Counted from the stretch's first letter, positions 37,901-47,794 are shown. The stretch is 64,000 bases of DNA from Craspedostauros australis (GCA_026770025.1 JAMXDE010000060.1:62001-126000), one strand, 5' to 3'. Made by a program: numbers and translations. Notes: generated by a model not told the origin, from the letters alone.

Positions 37901-39216
37901 ATGTTGTACTTGCGACATCGTTTTCGGAATTGGCTGTGTGGTCCAACCTGCTCCGGCGCACCGTCTGCGATGAGTATATCCGGAGCCCCATAGTCACGGA
38001 CGAAGGTGTCGAGGGCCTCATGTGCCTCCGACTTCCGGAACATGTGGTATGCCTCAACGAAGAATTGAGGAGATGCGAAGATCTGCGAGTACTTGTGCCC
38101 ATGTAGATCCTCACATCGGGCATACATCGTATCCGTTGCCATAGTCCCCTGGATCCGCTTTGGGATGTACATGCGATCGGCACGGTAGCGCCGAGCCAAC
38201 GGCATGACCGCCGATCGCACGAGGTTCCGAGTCGTAGCCCGAAGAGTAAGCCGTGCTTGCTCGAGGCTGAGGTGCCACCGATCGCTGAGCTCTTCGGCCG
38301 TCATCTTCGAGTGCCGGTCAGTCGACAGGAACGATCTCGGTACCTGGATCTCGTCCTCTGTGATGGGACCAGGGATATGGACATCGGGGTTGTCCGTCAT
38401 CGCCGTTGACACCGCAGGCTTGCGGTCTATTGCCTTCTCATCCACACGCACACTCCGAATCAGCCGTTGGTTGAAATGGCAATTGATGGATCCATAATGG
38501 TTATCCATGTCAGCGTGGTGGGTGGATGAGCGAACTGCATGCGTGTTTCGGACCTCGATCTCTTCCTGTTCGTGGTATGGGATGATTGGGAACCGGACGT
38601 GTTCTGGGTTCCAAGGTGTCGGGCTGGACAGTACGATGTGTGGTAGCTGGCTCAGATCTGCGGATGATGGCCTCCATGTGTCGAGGTATATGGTGGTACC
38701 CTCTGATTGCAGACACGCCGCAAAACCCTGCTCGTCATGTCGTATGACCATGGGCTTCCCAGCGTATGGGTTGTCCTGTACGTCAACTCCATGGTGCCGC
38801 AGTTGGTTTGGATTGACCAACGAGTGGTCGAGGCTTGGCATTGACAATGCCTCGTTGAACACGAGTATGTACCGCCGGCCTGCTGCGGATGTGTATCCAG
38901 TTGCGGCTGTCACTATGGGCACATCTTTGACTGGATCATAGCTGTCAGTGTATGGTGACACGTCACAGCACCTGTCAGTATAATGTAGCACCACGCACTG
39001 TCGGCCGGCAACAATGGTGTCGGCATGAGAGTCCAGTTCAAGCCTGGACTGTACCTCATGGCCATCATGCGGATTGTTGGCATGTATGGTGCTAACACGT
39101 CGTGATCTTTGGGACGTACGAAACACGGATATGCAACTGGTGTACTCGCAAGAGTGTCGTTGGGTATGTGAGTAACAGCGTCTTAGATTACGAATCCAGA
39201 TACCGAACATCACCAC
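34999..39216 (-). CDS. Copia Pol polyprotein, copy 1 (PR-INT-RT-RNaseH)
   Basis: About 1405 residues. The aspartic protease motif L-D-S-H-A-D is near residue 60. The integrase core lies at about 370-520 (D-L-H-G-H, A-D-G-A-P-E, and N-Q-N-P-A-E). A chromodomain-like segment with I-Q-W-K-D-G-S-T-T-W follows the integrase at about 790-850. The RT (RVT_2) spans about 930-1150, with the Y-V-D-D active site. RNase H carries V-D-A-S-H-A-A and S-E-F-T-A, and the C-terminal D-V-F-T-K-T-M motif of Copia is present. The frame looks intact. How Pol is translated relative to the neighbouring Gag frame is not resolved here. Confidence 0.92.
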   Translation of the reverse strand: MVMFGIWIRNLRRCYSHTQRHSCEYTSCISVFRTSQRSRRVSTIHANNPHDGHEVQSRLELDSHADTIVAGRQCVVLHYTDRCCDVSPYTDSYDPVKDVPIVTAATGYTSAAGRRYILVFNEALSMPSLDHSLVNPNQLRHHGVDVQDNPYAGKPMVIRHDEQGFAACLQSEGTTIYLDTWRPSSADLSQLPHIVLSSPTPWNPEHVRFPIIPYHEQEEIEVRNTHAVRSSTHHADMDNHYGSINCHFNQRLIRSVRVDEKAIDRKPAVSTAMTDNPDVHIPGPITEDEIQVPRSFLSTDRHSKMTAEELSDRWHLSLEQARLTLRATTRNLVRSAVMPLARRYRADRMYIPKRIQGTMATDTMYARCEDLHGHKYSQIFASPQFFVEAYHMFRKSEAHEALDTFVRDYGAPDILIADGAPEQVGPHSQFRKRCRKYNIQLHVTEVERHNQNPAEGVIRELRRRWYRVMFRTNCPRRLWSYGLTHLAAIMQRTASNAGGLQGRTPIERLTGETPDISEYLDFGFYDRVWFKPNAGLGEIQVGRFLGVARTTGSLMSYWVLPASGIPMARTTVQRVTTVEMGVDAHKEKFVAYDAAIARRFKEERLAVTGGRPQLSAWAELNDDDPDFAAEFSRTFSNGDVAEADDAFDPDTFDGYLNMELSIDRGGEYPEFARVTKRLRDKDGKPIGTAATNPIMDTRLYEVEFSDGHRQSMAANVIAENLFAQIDEEGNRHVLIDEIIDHRKDASAITQQNAFITAKNGVKRRRETTIGWDILIQWKDGSTTWNALKDVKDSYPVQLAEYAVDNRISMEPAFAWWVPFVLKKRKRILAKVKSKYWVRTHKYGVRVPKSVEEAKQVDRENGNTLWWDSIMKEMKNVRPAFEVFEGDQSDIPNGYQEIKCHLIFDVKLGENFRRKARLVAGGHKTSTPSSITYSSVVSRDSVRIALTIAAMNDLDVMACDIQNAYLTADCRERIWTRAGPEFAAEEGKIMLVKKALYGLKSSGAAFRAKLAGVLHDSGFRSSQADPDVWLRPAAKPDGFEYYEIVLCYVDDVMAISHQPKQVISNISAVFKLKGDKVEPPDMYLGASLDKKANENGTMCWRISSEKYCKAAIENVESKLSEEGLRLPSGCKTPFTSGYHPAEDTTAELKADGLQRFQELIGVLRWAIEIGRVDILLEVSLLSSFLAMPRVGHLQQVYHIFGYLKNTSKRSMLMDPDHPRISEDRFQSFEWEDFYRDAEEQIPTNAPKPRGNVASTHCFVDASHAADKATRRSQTGILIFMNRAPVMWYSKRQNSVETSTFGSEFTAMRQAVEMVSSLRYKLRMFGVPLEGPTNMFCDNEAVYKNASTPHSTLSKKHHSISYHRCREAVASGIIRVAKEDTLTNLADVFTKTMAAPKRETLLGRFLY

Positions 39217-39240
39217 TAACGTGCACTCTCGCCAACACCA

Positions 39241-40680
39241 TCAGCTTCCGGTGTTCTGTCGCTTGGAGTCCCTTCCACCAAATGCTGTGCCAGCTTGGTC
39301 GTGTCGATCGGACGCTGGCTGCCCACGATCCATGGCGGGCTCGTCGTTGGCATCGTGATTGCGCTTCTGTTGCGCGGATGCGGATGACTTGAGTTGGCTC
39401 ACTTGTCTCTTGAGTTGCTGGACCTGTCGCTGGAGGTTCTGCTTGCCCTTCCCTCCGCGTCCGTTGCGCTTCGTGCCCCTGGCCTTCAGGATCTCTTCGC
39501 GGTGTTGCTGCACCTCGGCGCTGAACCACTGCTTTGGACTGTACTTGCCGATGTACAGGGATCCATCAGCTGTGATGGCGCCCACGGCTGGTGGTGATCC
39601 TTGCGATGTGGTGCGGCCGTTGGAGGTTGTTTGAGCGACTTGTCGGTTGCCCCGCATGCTGGTTGAATGCTCAGGTATTTCCTTCGCAAACTCCAAGAGG
39701 ACTGTCTTGTAATTGGTTGGGTTGCGGCTGTAGTCCAGCTTGAGTGTGGACTTGAGCATCTGCAATCCCGGTGCTTGGATTGTCTGGAAGATGGTGTCAA
39801 CAATGTCTTGGTCATACATTGGTCGGTCGCAGTCGTCAAGTTCGTCCACTGCACGTTGCAGCTTGGCCGAGTACTGTTCGAAGGACAGGTGGCGCTCGTT
39901 GTTGTAGCGAATGGTGCGAAGGACTTGCTTGGCGGCTGTGACCCTGGCCTCGACGCTGGCTGGGTTGTCGTACCTTTCAGCCAGTGCCTTGAAGCAACGC
40001 CTGCCGTCGCGAGCCCTGATGAATGGCTTGATGTAGGTGTACGCGTCGGAATCCTCTGCGATGTTCTGGAGGATGATGCGGTGCACCGTTGCTGTGTCCA
40101 GGCGATAGGTTTCGCCGGTCAGCGGCGCCAGCGTGAGAGCGTTGTGTTCCCAGCTGAGATCGGGTTCGTCGGATGGTTCCGCCTGCTCTCTGATGACATA
40201 GCTGAGTGGGATGCCTTTGGCACCAATGATGGCCTCAAGGGTGCTCACAAGTTCATCCACCCAGCGTCGCCATTGCGCGCCTGACTTGAGCTGGACACAG
40301 AAGGTGTGCGTCAACAGCTTGTCGCCCTTCTTCGTCTGTGTGATGCGCCGGTCGTGCCGTGCCTTCGCTTCCAGTATCTCGGAAAAGAATTCCTGACGCG
40401 TGGTGTCATCGTCGAACTCAACCTCGAGATCCAACCGCACTTGGTCTTGCACCCAATACATGAGGGCGATGAGCAGGCGCCTCGTCGCTCTGGAGACATG
40501 GAAGGCGTCTTGACCTCTGCGAGAGTACTGGTTGCAAGCGGTGTCGATGGCTTCCGCTGTCTCATGTTGCAACCCTTCGAGTCCAACGTTCTGCGGCACG
40601 AAGTCGTCGCGAACGATGTTGCGGTGGGGAATCGAGTCAAACCCCAACCAGGTGAAGATCTGGGTCAGTGTGATCGCCAT
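39241..40680 (-). CDS. Copia Gag, copy 1
   Basis: 479 residues, helical, starting M-A-I-T-L-T-Q-I-F. No CCHC zinc knuckle is seen. Residues about 410-445 form a basic Gln/Leu coiled coil (R-Q-V-Q-Q-L-K-R-Q-V). Position directly upstream of Pol and the matching copy in element 2 support the call. Gag proteins assemble the virus-like particle. Confidence 0.85.
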   Translation of the reverse strand: MAITLTQIFTWLGFDSIPHRNIVRDDFVPQNVGLEGLQHETAEAIDTACNQYSRRGQDAFHVSRATRRLLIALMYWVQDQVRLDLEVEFDDDTTRQEFFSEILEAKARHDRRITQTKKGDKLLTHTFCVQLKSGAQWRRWVDELVSTLEAIIGAKGIPLSYVIREQAEPSDEPDLSWEHNALTLAPLTGETYRLDTATVHRIILQNIAEDSDAYTYIKPFIRARDGRRCFKALAERYDNPASVEARVTAAKQVLRTIRYNNERHLSFEQYSAKLQRAVDELDDCDRPMYDQDIVDTIFQTIQAPGLQMLKSTLKLDYSRNPTNYKTVLLEFAKEIPEHSTSMRGNRQVAQTTSNGRTTSQGSPPAVGAITADGSLYIGKYSPKQWFSAEVQQHREEILKARGTKRNGRGGKGKQNLQRQVQQLKRQVSQLKSSASAQQKRNHDANDEPAMDRGQPASDRHDQAGTAFGGRDSKRQNTGS

Positions 40681-40834
40681 GCTGTGTGGTGGTCAGCCGG
40701 TACTGCCGCTGCTGGACACCCTCACTTGGATGATCAATCCGTGAGTCCGTTGAGCTCCCAAGTGACCTGACTTCTGCGAGCCGTCGCTCCTGCCGTCACT
40801 GGTTCCAAATCGCAGAGCGAAGCAACTGATAAAC

Positions 40835-41128
40835 CGAATGATTCTGGCTTGCTTGCGTGCTCAGGACGCGAAATGAAGCACTCGCAGGCACACAGATGAC
40901 AGTCTTCTATTGCTTATTTGTTGTTGGTGTATTGCTGATACACTCCTTGTTGTGAACCAGATTGTGACCGCATGCCATGAATCCAACAAAGACACATGCT
41001 CTGTTTGTTTGTTTTTCCCTGTGTTGTTTCAGCCACAAACATTCCGCCTCGGTTGCTTGTGACTGTACGGTCATAGAATCTTTGACCAATACGAGCTACG
41101 CGACTCGTTTGACCCTAAAACTCGCTCT
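40835..41128 (-). repeat. 5' LTR of Copia copy 1
   Basis: 294 bp, identical to the left LTR. It should contain the element's promoter. Confidence 0.88.
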
Positions 41129-41201
41129 GAAGCACTCACACAAGGGCCATTTGTTTCTTTGTTTCGTGACCCAAAGGCGCAAGTGGTGGCAAGCGCGTCT
41201 G

Positions 41202-41496
41202 CGAATGATTCTGGCTTGCTTGCGTGCTCAGGACGCGAAATGAAGCACTCGCAGGCACACAGATGACAGTCTTCTATTGCTTATTTGTTGTTGGTGTATT
41301 GCTGATACACTCCTTGTTGTGAACCAGATTGTGACCGCACGCCATGAATCCAACAAAGACACATGCTCTGTTTGTTTGTTTTTCCCTTGTGTTGTTTCAG
41401 CCACAAACATTCCGCCTCGGTTGCTTGTGACTGTACGGTCATAGAATCTTTGACCAATACGAGCTACGCGACTCGTTTGACCCTAAAACTTGCTCT
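41202..41496 (-). repeat. 3' LTR of Copia copy 2
   Basis: 295 bp, identical to 47496-47790. Confidence 0.88.
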
Positions 41497-41659
41497 GTCC
41501 CCTCGTTGAATTGGCATATGCTGGCTGTATGCCTGACCGCCATCTGTGCCTATACAACGCCCCTCATCGTTGTAGTATGCGCGCAGGAAAAACGGCATTT
41601 TGCCTCCCAAAAAACCTCGCGCGTTCGCTACCCTTCATGCAACTCCCCATGGCTATCTG

Positions 41660-44600
41660 TTAATACAGAAACCTACCCAAAAGCGTCTCCCGTTTTGGGG
41701 CCGCCATGGTCTTGGTGAACACATCTGCCAGATTGGTCAGTGTGTCCTCTTTCGCGACTCTAATGATCCCACTTGCCACAGCTTCCCTGCACCGGTGATA
41801 TGATATGCTGTGATGCTTCTTGGAGAGTGTGGAGTGGGGTGTCGATGCATTCTTGTACACCGCTTCATTGTCACAGAACATATTGGTCGGTCCCTCCAAC
41901 GGGACGCCAAACATCCTGAGTTTGTATCGTAGAGACGATACCATTTCCACAGCTTGCCGCATTGCAGTGAACTCCGAACCAAACGTGGATGTTTCGACTG
42001 AGTTCTGTCGTTTGCTGTACCACATGACCGGCGCTCGATTCATGAAGATCAAGATGCCTGTCTGCGACCTGCGGGTTGCTTTGTCTGCTGCGTGACTGGC
42101 ATCCACAAAGCAGTGGGTGGAAGCAACGTTTCCTCTGGGCTTGGGTGCATTTGTGGGTATCTGCTCTTCGGCGTCTCGGTAGAAATCTTCCCATTCAAAC
42201 GATTGGAATCGATCCTCCGAAATCCTTGGGTGGTCTGGATCCATCAACATCGAGCGCTTGCTCGTGTTTTTGAGGTATCCAAAGATGTGATACACCTGCT
42301 GTAGATGTCCCACCCTTGGCATCGCCAAGAACGAAGATAGGAGGGAGACCTCGAGCAAGATGTCGACCCGTCCGATCTCGATCGCCCACCGCAGCACACC
42401 AATCAGCTCTTGGAATCGTTGTAGCCCATCTGCCTTGAGCTCTGCTGTAGTATCCTCAGCTGGATGATATCCAGATGTGAATGGTGTCTTGCATCCCGAT
42501 GGTAGTCGCAGACCTTCTTCGGACAGCTTTGACTCCACGTTCTCGATAGCCGCCTTGCAGTACTTCTCTGATGAAATGCGCCAGCACATGGTGCCGTTCT
42601 CGTTTGCCTTCTTGTCGAGCGATGCTCCAAGGTACATATCAGGTGGCTCGACTTTGTCCCCTTTCAGCTTGAACACAGCTGAGATATTGGATATGACTTG
42701 CTTGGGTTGATGGCTGATTGCCATCACATCGTCGACGTAGCACAGCACGATTTCATAGTATTCGAATCCGTCTGGCTTTGCTGCTGGTCGTAGCCATACG
42801 TCAGGATCTGCCTGCGACGATCTGAATCCGCTATCATGCAGAACGCCGGCCAGTTTGGCCCTGAATGCAGCTCCGGATGACTTCAACCCGTAAAGCGCCT
42901 TCTTCACAAGCATGATCTTTCCTTCTTCAGCTGCGAATTCTGGTCCTGCTCTTGTCCAGATTCTCTCGCGGCAATCTGCCGTGAGGTAGGCATTCTGAAT
43001 GTCGCATGCCATGACATCCAGGTCGTTCATTGCCGCAATGGTCAATGCGATGCGAACCGAATCTCTGGATACGACGGAGGAGTATGTGATCGATGATGGC
43101 GTGGATGTCTTGTGTCCCCCGGCGACCAGTCGGGCCTTGCGTCTGAAATTCTCGCCGAGCTTCACATCGAATATCAGGTGGCACTTGATCTCCTGGTATC
43201 CGTTGGGTATGTCAGATTGATCCCCCTCGAACACCTCGAATGCCGGCCTGACGTTCTTCATCTCCTTCATGATCGAATCCCACCACAGGGTATTGCCGTT
43301 TTCACGGTCGACCTGCTTCGCTTCCTCCACCGACTTTGGCACGCGAACACCATACTTGTGAGTTCGAACCCAATACTTGGATTTGACCTTCGCGAGAATT
43401 CGCTTGCGCTTCTTCAACACGAAGGGAACCCACCAAGCAAATGCTGGCTCCATTGAAATGCGATTGTCCACTGCATACTCAGCCAGCTGTACTGGGTATG
43501 AGTCCTTGACATCCTTCAATGCATTCCACGTCGTGCTGCCGTCTTTCCACTGAATGAGAATATCCCACCCAATGGTTGTTTCACGGCGCCTCTTCACTCC
43601 ATTCTTGGCAGTGATGAAGGCATTCTGCTGAGTGATGGCACTGGCATCCTTGCGATGATCGATGATCTCATCGATAAGCACGTGCCGGTTGCCTTCTTCG
43701 TCAATCTGTGCGAATAAATTCTCCGCAATGACGTTTGCTGCCATGGATTGCCGGTGTCCGTCGCTGAACTCAACTTCGTACAACCGTGTATCCATGATTG
43801 GGTTGGTGGCCGCTGTCCCAATGGGTTTGCCGTCCTTGTCGCGAAGCCGCTTTGTGACGCGAGCGAATTCCGGATACTCTCCCCCGCGATCGATAGATAG
43901 CTCCATGTTGAGGTATCCATCGAACGTATCAGGGTCGAAAGCGTCATCGGCCTCCGCGACGTCCCCGTTGCTGAACGTGCGGGAGAACTCGGCCGCAAAG
44001 TCGGGATCGTCGTCATTCAGCTCGGCCCATGCGGAAAGCTGCGGCCTCCCTCCCGTGACCGCCAGCCGCTCCTCTTTGAAACGCCGAGCTATTGCAGCAT
44101 CATATGCCACGAATTTCTCCTTGTGGGCATCGACACCCATCTCAACAGTGGTCACCCGCTGCACCGTAGTGCGCGCCATGGGAATGCCAGACGCTGGCAA
44201 AACCCAATATGACATCAACGATCCCGTCGTCCGTGCCACACCAAGGAATCGCCCCACCTGTATTTCACCCAGCCCCGCGTTCGGCTTGAACCACACTCGA
44301 TCGTAGAATCCAAAATCGAGGTACTCCGAAATGTCCGGCGTCTCGCCAGTCAACCGCTCAATCGGTGTGCGTCCCTGTAAGCCTCCTGCATTGCTGGCTG
44401 TGCGCTGCATGATGGCAGCGAGGTGGGTCAACCCGTAGCTCCACAATCGTCTGGGACAGTTCGTCCTGAACATGACCCTGTACCACCGCCGTCTCAACTC
44501 CCGAATGACACCTTCCGCCGGGTTCTGGTTGTGCCGCTCAACTTCCGTGACATGCAACTGGATGTTGTACTTGCGACATCGTTTTCGGAATTGGCTGTGT

Positions 44601-45877
44601 GGTCCAACCTGCTCCGGCGCACCGTCTGCGATGAGTATATCCGGAGCCCCATAGTCACGGACGAAGGTGTCGAGGGCCTCATGTGCCTCCGACTTCCGGA
44701 ACATGTGGTATGCCTCAACGAAGAATTGAGGAGATGCGAAGATCTGCGAGTACTTGTGCCCATGTAGATCCTCACATCGGGCATACATCGTATCCGTTGC
44801 CATAGTCCCCTGGATCCGCTTTGGGATGTACATGCGATCGGCACGGTAGCGCCGAGCCAACGGCATGACCGCCGATCGCACGAGGTTCCGAGTCGTAGCC
44901 CGAAGAGTAAGCCGTGCTTGCTCGAGGCTGAGGTGCCACCGATCGCTGAGCTCTTCGGCCGTCATCTTCGAGTGTCGGTCAGCCGACAGGAACGATCTCG
45001 GTACCTGGATCTCGTCCTCTGTGATGGGACCAGGGATATGGACATCGGGGTTGTCCGTCATCGCCGTTGACACCGCAGGCTTGCGGTCTATTGCCTTCTC
45101 ATCCACACGCACACTCCGAATCAGCCGTTGGTTGAAATGGCAATTGATGGATCCATAATGGTTATCCATGTCAGCGTGGTGGGTGGATGAGCGAACTGCA
45201 TGCGTGTTTCGGACCTCGATCTCTTCCTGTTCGTGGTATGGGATGATTGGGAACCGGACGTGTTCTGGGTTCCAAGGTGTCGGGCTGGACAGTACGATGT
45301 GTGGTAGCTGGCTCAGATCTGCGGATGATGGCCTCCATGTGTCGAGGTATATGGTGGTACCCTCTGATTGCAGACACGCCGCAAAACCCTGCTCGTCATG
45401 TCGTATGACCATGGGCTTCCCAGCGTATGGGTTGTCCTGTACGTCAACTCCATGGTGCCGCAGTTGGTTTGGATTGACCAACGAGTGGTCGAGGCTTGGC
45501 ATTGACAATGCCTCGTTGAACACGAGTATGTACCGCCGGCCTGCTGCGGATGTGTATCCAGTTGCGGCTGTCACTATGGGCACATCTTTGACTGGATCAT
45601 AGCTGTCAGTGTATGGTGACACGTCACAGCACCTGTCAGTATAATGTAGCACCACGCACTGTCGGCCGGCAACAATGGTGTCGGCATGAGAGTCCAGTTC
45701 AAGCCTGGACTGTACCTCATGGCCATCATGCGGATTGTTGGCATGTATGGTGCCAACACGTCGTGATCTTTGGGACGTACGAAACACGGATATGCAACTG
45801 GTGTACTCGCAAGAGTGTCGTTGGGTATGTGAGTAACAGCGTCTTAGATTACGAATCCAGATACCGAACATCACCAC
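41660..45877 (-). CDS. Copia Pol polyprotein, copy 2
   Basis: About 1405 residues, nearly identical to the copy 1 Pol over its whole length, with the same protease, integrase, chromodomain-like, RT (Y-V-D-D) and RNase H segments. Looks intact. Confidence 0.92.
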   Translation of the reverse strand: MVMFGIWIRNLRRCYSHTQRHSCEYTSCISVFRTSQRSRRVGTIHANNPHDGHEVQSRLELDSHADTIVAGRQCVVLHYTDRCCDVSPYTDSYDPVKDVPIVTAATGYTSAAGRRYILVFNEALSMPSLDHSLVNPNQLRHHGVDVQDNPYAGKPMVIRHDEQGFAACLQSEGTTIYLDTWRPSSADLSQLPHIVLSSPTPWNPEHVRFPIIPYHEQEEIEVRNTHAVRSSTHHADMDNHYGSINCHFNQRLIRSVRVDEKAIDRKPAVSTAMTDNPDVHIPGPITEDEIQVPRSFLSADRHSKMTAEELSDRWHLSLEQARLTLRATTRNLVRSAVMPLARRYRADRMYIPKRIQGTMATDTMYARCEDLHGHKYSQIFASPQFFVEAYHMFRKSEAHEALDTFVRDYGAPDILIADGAPEQVGPHSQFRKRCRKYNIQLHVTEVERHNQNPAEGVIRELRRRWYRVMFRTNCPRRLWSYGLTHLAAIMQRTASNAGGLQGRTPIERLTGETPDISEYLDFGFYDRVWFKPNAGLGEIQVGRFLGVARTTGSLMSYWVLPASGIPMARTTVQRVTTVEMGVDAHKEKFVAYDAAIARRFKEERLAVTGGRPQLSAWAELNDDDPDFAAEFSRTFSNGDVAEADDAFDPDTFDGYLNMELSIDRGGEYPEFARVTKRLRDKDGKPIGTAATNPIMDTRLYEVEFSDGHRQSMAANVIAENLFAQIDEEGNRHVLIDEIIDHRKDASAITQQNAFITAKNGVKRRRETTIGWDILIQWKDGSTTWNALKDVKDSYPVQLAEYAVDNRISMEPAFAWWVPFVLKKRKRILAKVKSKYWVRTHKYGVRVPKSVEEAKQVDRENGNTLWWDSIMKEMKNVRPAFEVFEGDQSDIPNGYQEIKCHLIFDVKLGENFRRKARLVAGGHKTSTPSSITYSSVVSRDSVRIALTIAAMNDLDVMACDIQNAYLTADCRERIWTRAGPEFAAEEGKIMLVKKALYGLKSSGAAFRAKLAGVLHDSGFRSSQADPDVWLRPAAKPDGFEYYEIVLCYVDDVMAISHQPKQVISNISAVFKLKGDKVEPPDMYLGASLDKKANENGTMCWRISSEKYCKAAIENVESKLSEEGLRLPSGCKTPFTSGYHPAEDTTAELKADGLQRFQELIGVLRWAIEIGRVDILLEVSLLSSFLAMPRVGHLQQVYHIFGYLKNTSKRSMLMDPDHPRISEDRFQSFEWEDFYRDAEEQIPTNAPKPRGNVASTHCFVDASHAADKATRRSQTGILIFMNRAPVMWYSKRQNSVETSTFGSEFTAMRQAVEMVSSLRYKLRMFGVPLEGPTNMFCDNEAVYKNASTPHSTLSKKHHSISYHRCREAVASGIIRVAKEDTLTNLADVFTKTMAAPKRETLLGRFLY

Positions 45878-45901
45878 TAACGTGCACTCTCGCCAACACC
45901 A

Positions 45902-47341
45902 TCAGCTTCCGGTGTTCTGTCGCTTGGAGTCCCTTCCACCAAATGCTGTGCCAGCTTGGTCGTGTCGATCGGACGCTGGCTGCCCACGATCCATGGCGGG
46001 CTCGTCGTTGGCATCGTGATTGCGCTTCTGTTGCGCGGATGCGGATGACTTGAGTTGGCTCACTTGTCTCTTGAGTTGCTGGACCTGTCGCTGGAGGTTC
46101 TGCTTGCCCTTCCCTCCGCGTCCGTTGCGCTTCGTGCCCCTGGCCTTCAGGATCTCTTCGCGGTGTTGCTGCACCTCGGCGCTGAACCACTGCTTTGGAC
46201 TGTACTTGCCGATGTACAGGGATCCATCAGCTGTGATGGCGCCCACGGCTGGTGGTGATCCTTGCGATGTGGTGCGGCCGTTGGAGGTTGTTTGAGCGAC
46301 TTGTCGGTTGCCCCGCATGCTGGTTGAATGCTCAGGTATTTCCTTCGCAAACTCCAAGAGGACTGTCTTGTAATTGGTTGGGTTGCGGCTGTAGTCCAGC
46401 TTGAGTGTGGACTTGAGCATCTGCAATCCCGGTGCTTGGATTGTCTGGAAGATGGTGTCAACAATGTCTTGGTCATACATTGGTCGGTCGCAGTCGTCAA
46501 GTTCGTCCACTGCACGTTGCAGCTTGGCCGAGTACTGTTCGAAGGACAGGTGGCGCTCGTTGTTGTAGCGAATGGTGCGAAGGACTTGCTTGGCGGCTGT
46601 GACCCTGGCCTCGACGCTGGCTGGGTTGTCGTACCTTTCAGCCAGTGCCTTGAAGCAACGCCTGCCGTCGCGCGCCCTGATGAATGGCTTGATGTAGGTG
46701 TACGCGTCGGAATCCTCTGCGATGTTCTGGAGGATGATGCGGTGCACCGTTGCTGTGTCCAGGCGATAGGTTTCGCCGGTCAGCGGCGCCAGCGTGAGAG
46801 CGTTGTGTTCCCAGCTGAGATCGGGTTCGTCGGATGGTTCCGCCTGCTCTCTGATGACATAGCTGAGTGGGATGCCTTTGGCACCAATGATGGCCTCAAG
46901 AGTGCTCACCAGTTCATCCACCCAGCGTCGCCATTGCGCGCCTGACTTGAGCTGGACACAGAAGGTGTGCGTCAACAGCTTGTCGCCCTTCTTCGTCTGT
47001 GTGATGCGCCGGTCGTGCCGTGCCTTCGCTTCCAGTATCTCGGAAAAGAATTCCTGACGCGTGGTGTCATCGTCGAACTCAACCTCGAGATCCAACCGCA
47101 CTTGGTCTTGCACCCAATACATGAGGGCGATGAGCAGGCGCCTCGTCGCTCTGGAGACATGGAAGGCGTCTTGACCTCTGCGAGAGTACTGGTTGCAAGC
47201 GGTGTCAATGGCTTCCGCTGTCTCATGTTGCAACCCTTCGAGTCCAACGTTCTGCGGCACGAAGTCGTCGCGGACGATGTTGCGGTGGGGAATCGAGTCA
47301 AACCCCAACCAGGTGAAGATCTGGGTCAGTGTGATCGCCAT
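45902..47341 (-). CDS. Copia Gag, copy 2
   Basis: 479 residues, essentially the same as the copy 1 Gag, with the same coiled coil and no zinc knuckle. Looks intact. Confidence 0.85.
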   Translation of the reverse strand: MAITLTQIFTWLGFDSIPHRNIVRDDFVPQNVGLEGLQHETAEAIDTACNQYSRRGQDAFHVSRATRRLLIALMYWVQDQVRLDLEVEFDDDTTRQEFFSEILEAKARHDRRITQTKKGDKLLTHTFCVQLKSGAQWRRWVDELVSTLEAIIGAKGIPLSYVIREQAEPSDEPDLSWEHNALTLAPLTGETYRLDTATVHRIILQNIAEDSDAYTYIKPFIRARDGRRCFKALAERYDNPASVEARVTAAKQVLRTIRYNNERHLSFEQYSAKLQRAVDELDDCDRPMYDQDIVDTIFQTIQAPGLQMLKSTLKLDYSRNPTNYKTVLLEFAKEIPEHSTSMRGNRQVAQTTSNGRTTSQGSPPAVGAITADGSLYIGKYSPKQWFSAEVQQHREEILKARGTKRNGRGGKGKQNLQRQVQQLKRQVSQLKSSASAQQKRNHDANDEPAMDRGQPASDRHDQAGTAFGGRDSKRQNTGS

Positions 47342-47495
47342 GCTGTGTGGTGGTCAGCCGGTACTGCCGCTGCTGGACACCCTCACTTGGATGATCAATC
47401 CGTGAGTCCGTTGAGCTCCCAAGTGACCTGACTTCTGCGAGCCGTCGCTCCTGCCGTCACTGGTTCCAAATTGCAGAGCGAAGCAACTGATAAAC

Positions 47496-47790
47496 CGAAT
47501 GATTCTGGCTTGCTTGCGTGCTCAGGACGCGAAATGAAGCACTCGCAGGCACACAGATGACAGTCTTCTATTGCTTATTTGTTGTTGGTGTATTGCTGAT
47601 ACACTCCTTGTTGTGAACCAGATTGTGACCGCACGCCATGAATCCAACAAAGACACATGCTCTGTTTGTTTGTTTTTCCCTTGTGTTGTTTCAGCCACAA
47701 ACATTCCGCCTCGGTTGCTTGTGACTGTACGGTCATAGAATCTTTGACCAATACGAGCTACGCGACTCGTTTGACCCTAAAACTTGCTCT
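47496..47790 (-). repeat. 5' LTR of Copia copy 2
   Basis: 295 bp, identical to the left LTR of the same element, followed directly by the right target duplication TCTG. Confidence 0.88.
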
Positions 47791-47794
47791 TCTG

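Larger units (their letters stand above)
34542..41128 (-). mobile_element. Copia (CoDi-type) LTR retrotransposon, copy 1, looks whole
   Basis: A 6587-bp element in minus orientation. Terminal repeats of 294 bp (34542-34835 and 40835-41128) read identical to each other, and GAAG flanks it on both sides (34538-34541 and 41129-41132; the duplication may be 5 bp, GAAGC). Gag and Pol are separate long frames, and Pol domain order PR-INT-RT-RNaseH identifies Ty1/Copia. Identical LTRs imply a very recent insertion. A pyrimidine run next to the left LTR (TCCCCTC) is the polypurine tract on the coding strand. It is 73 bp from a nearly identical second copy. Confidence 0.93.
41202..47790 (-). mobile_element. 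Copia (CoDi-type) LTR retrotransposon, copy 2, looks whole
   Basis: A 6589-bp element of the same family and orientation as copy 1, inserted only 73 bp away. LTRs of 295 bp (41202-41496 and 47496-47790) read identical to each other and differ from copy 1 LTRs at only a few positions. TCTG flanks both sides (41198-41201 and 47791-47794). Its own target duplication shows this was an independent insertion, not a tandem duplication of copy 1. Both frames look intact. Confidence 0.93.
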
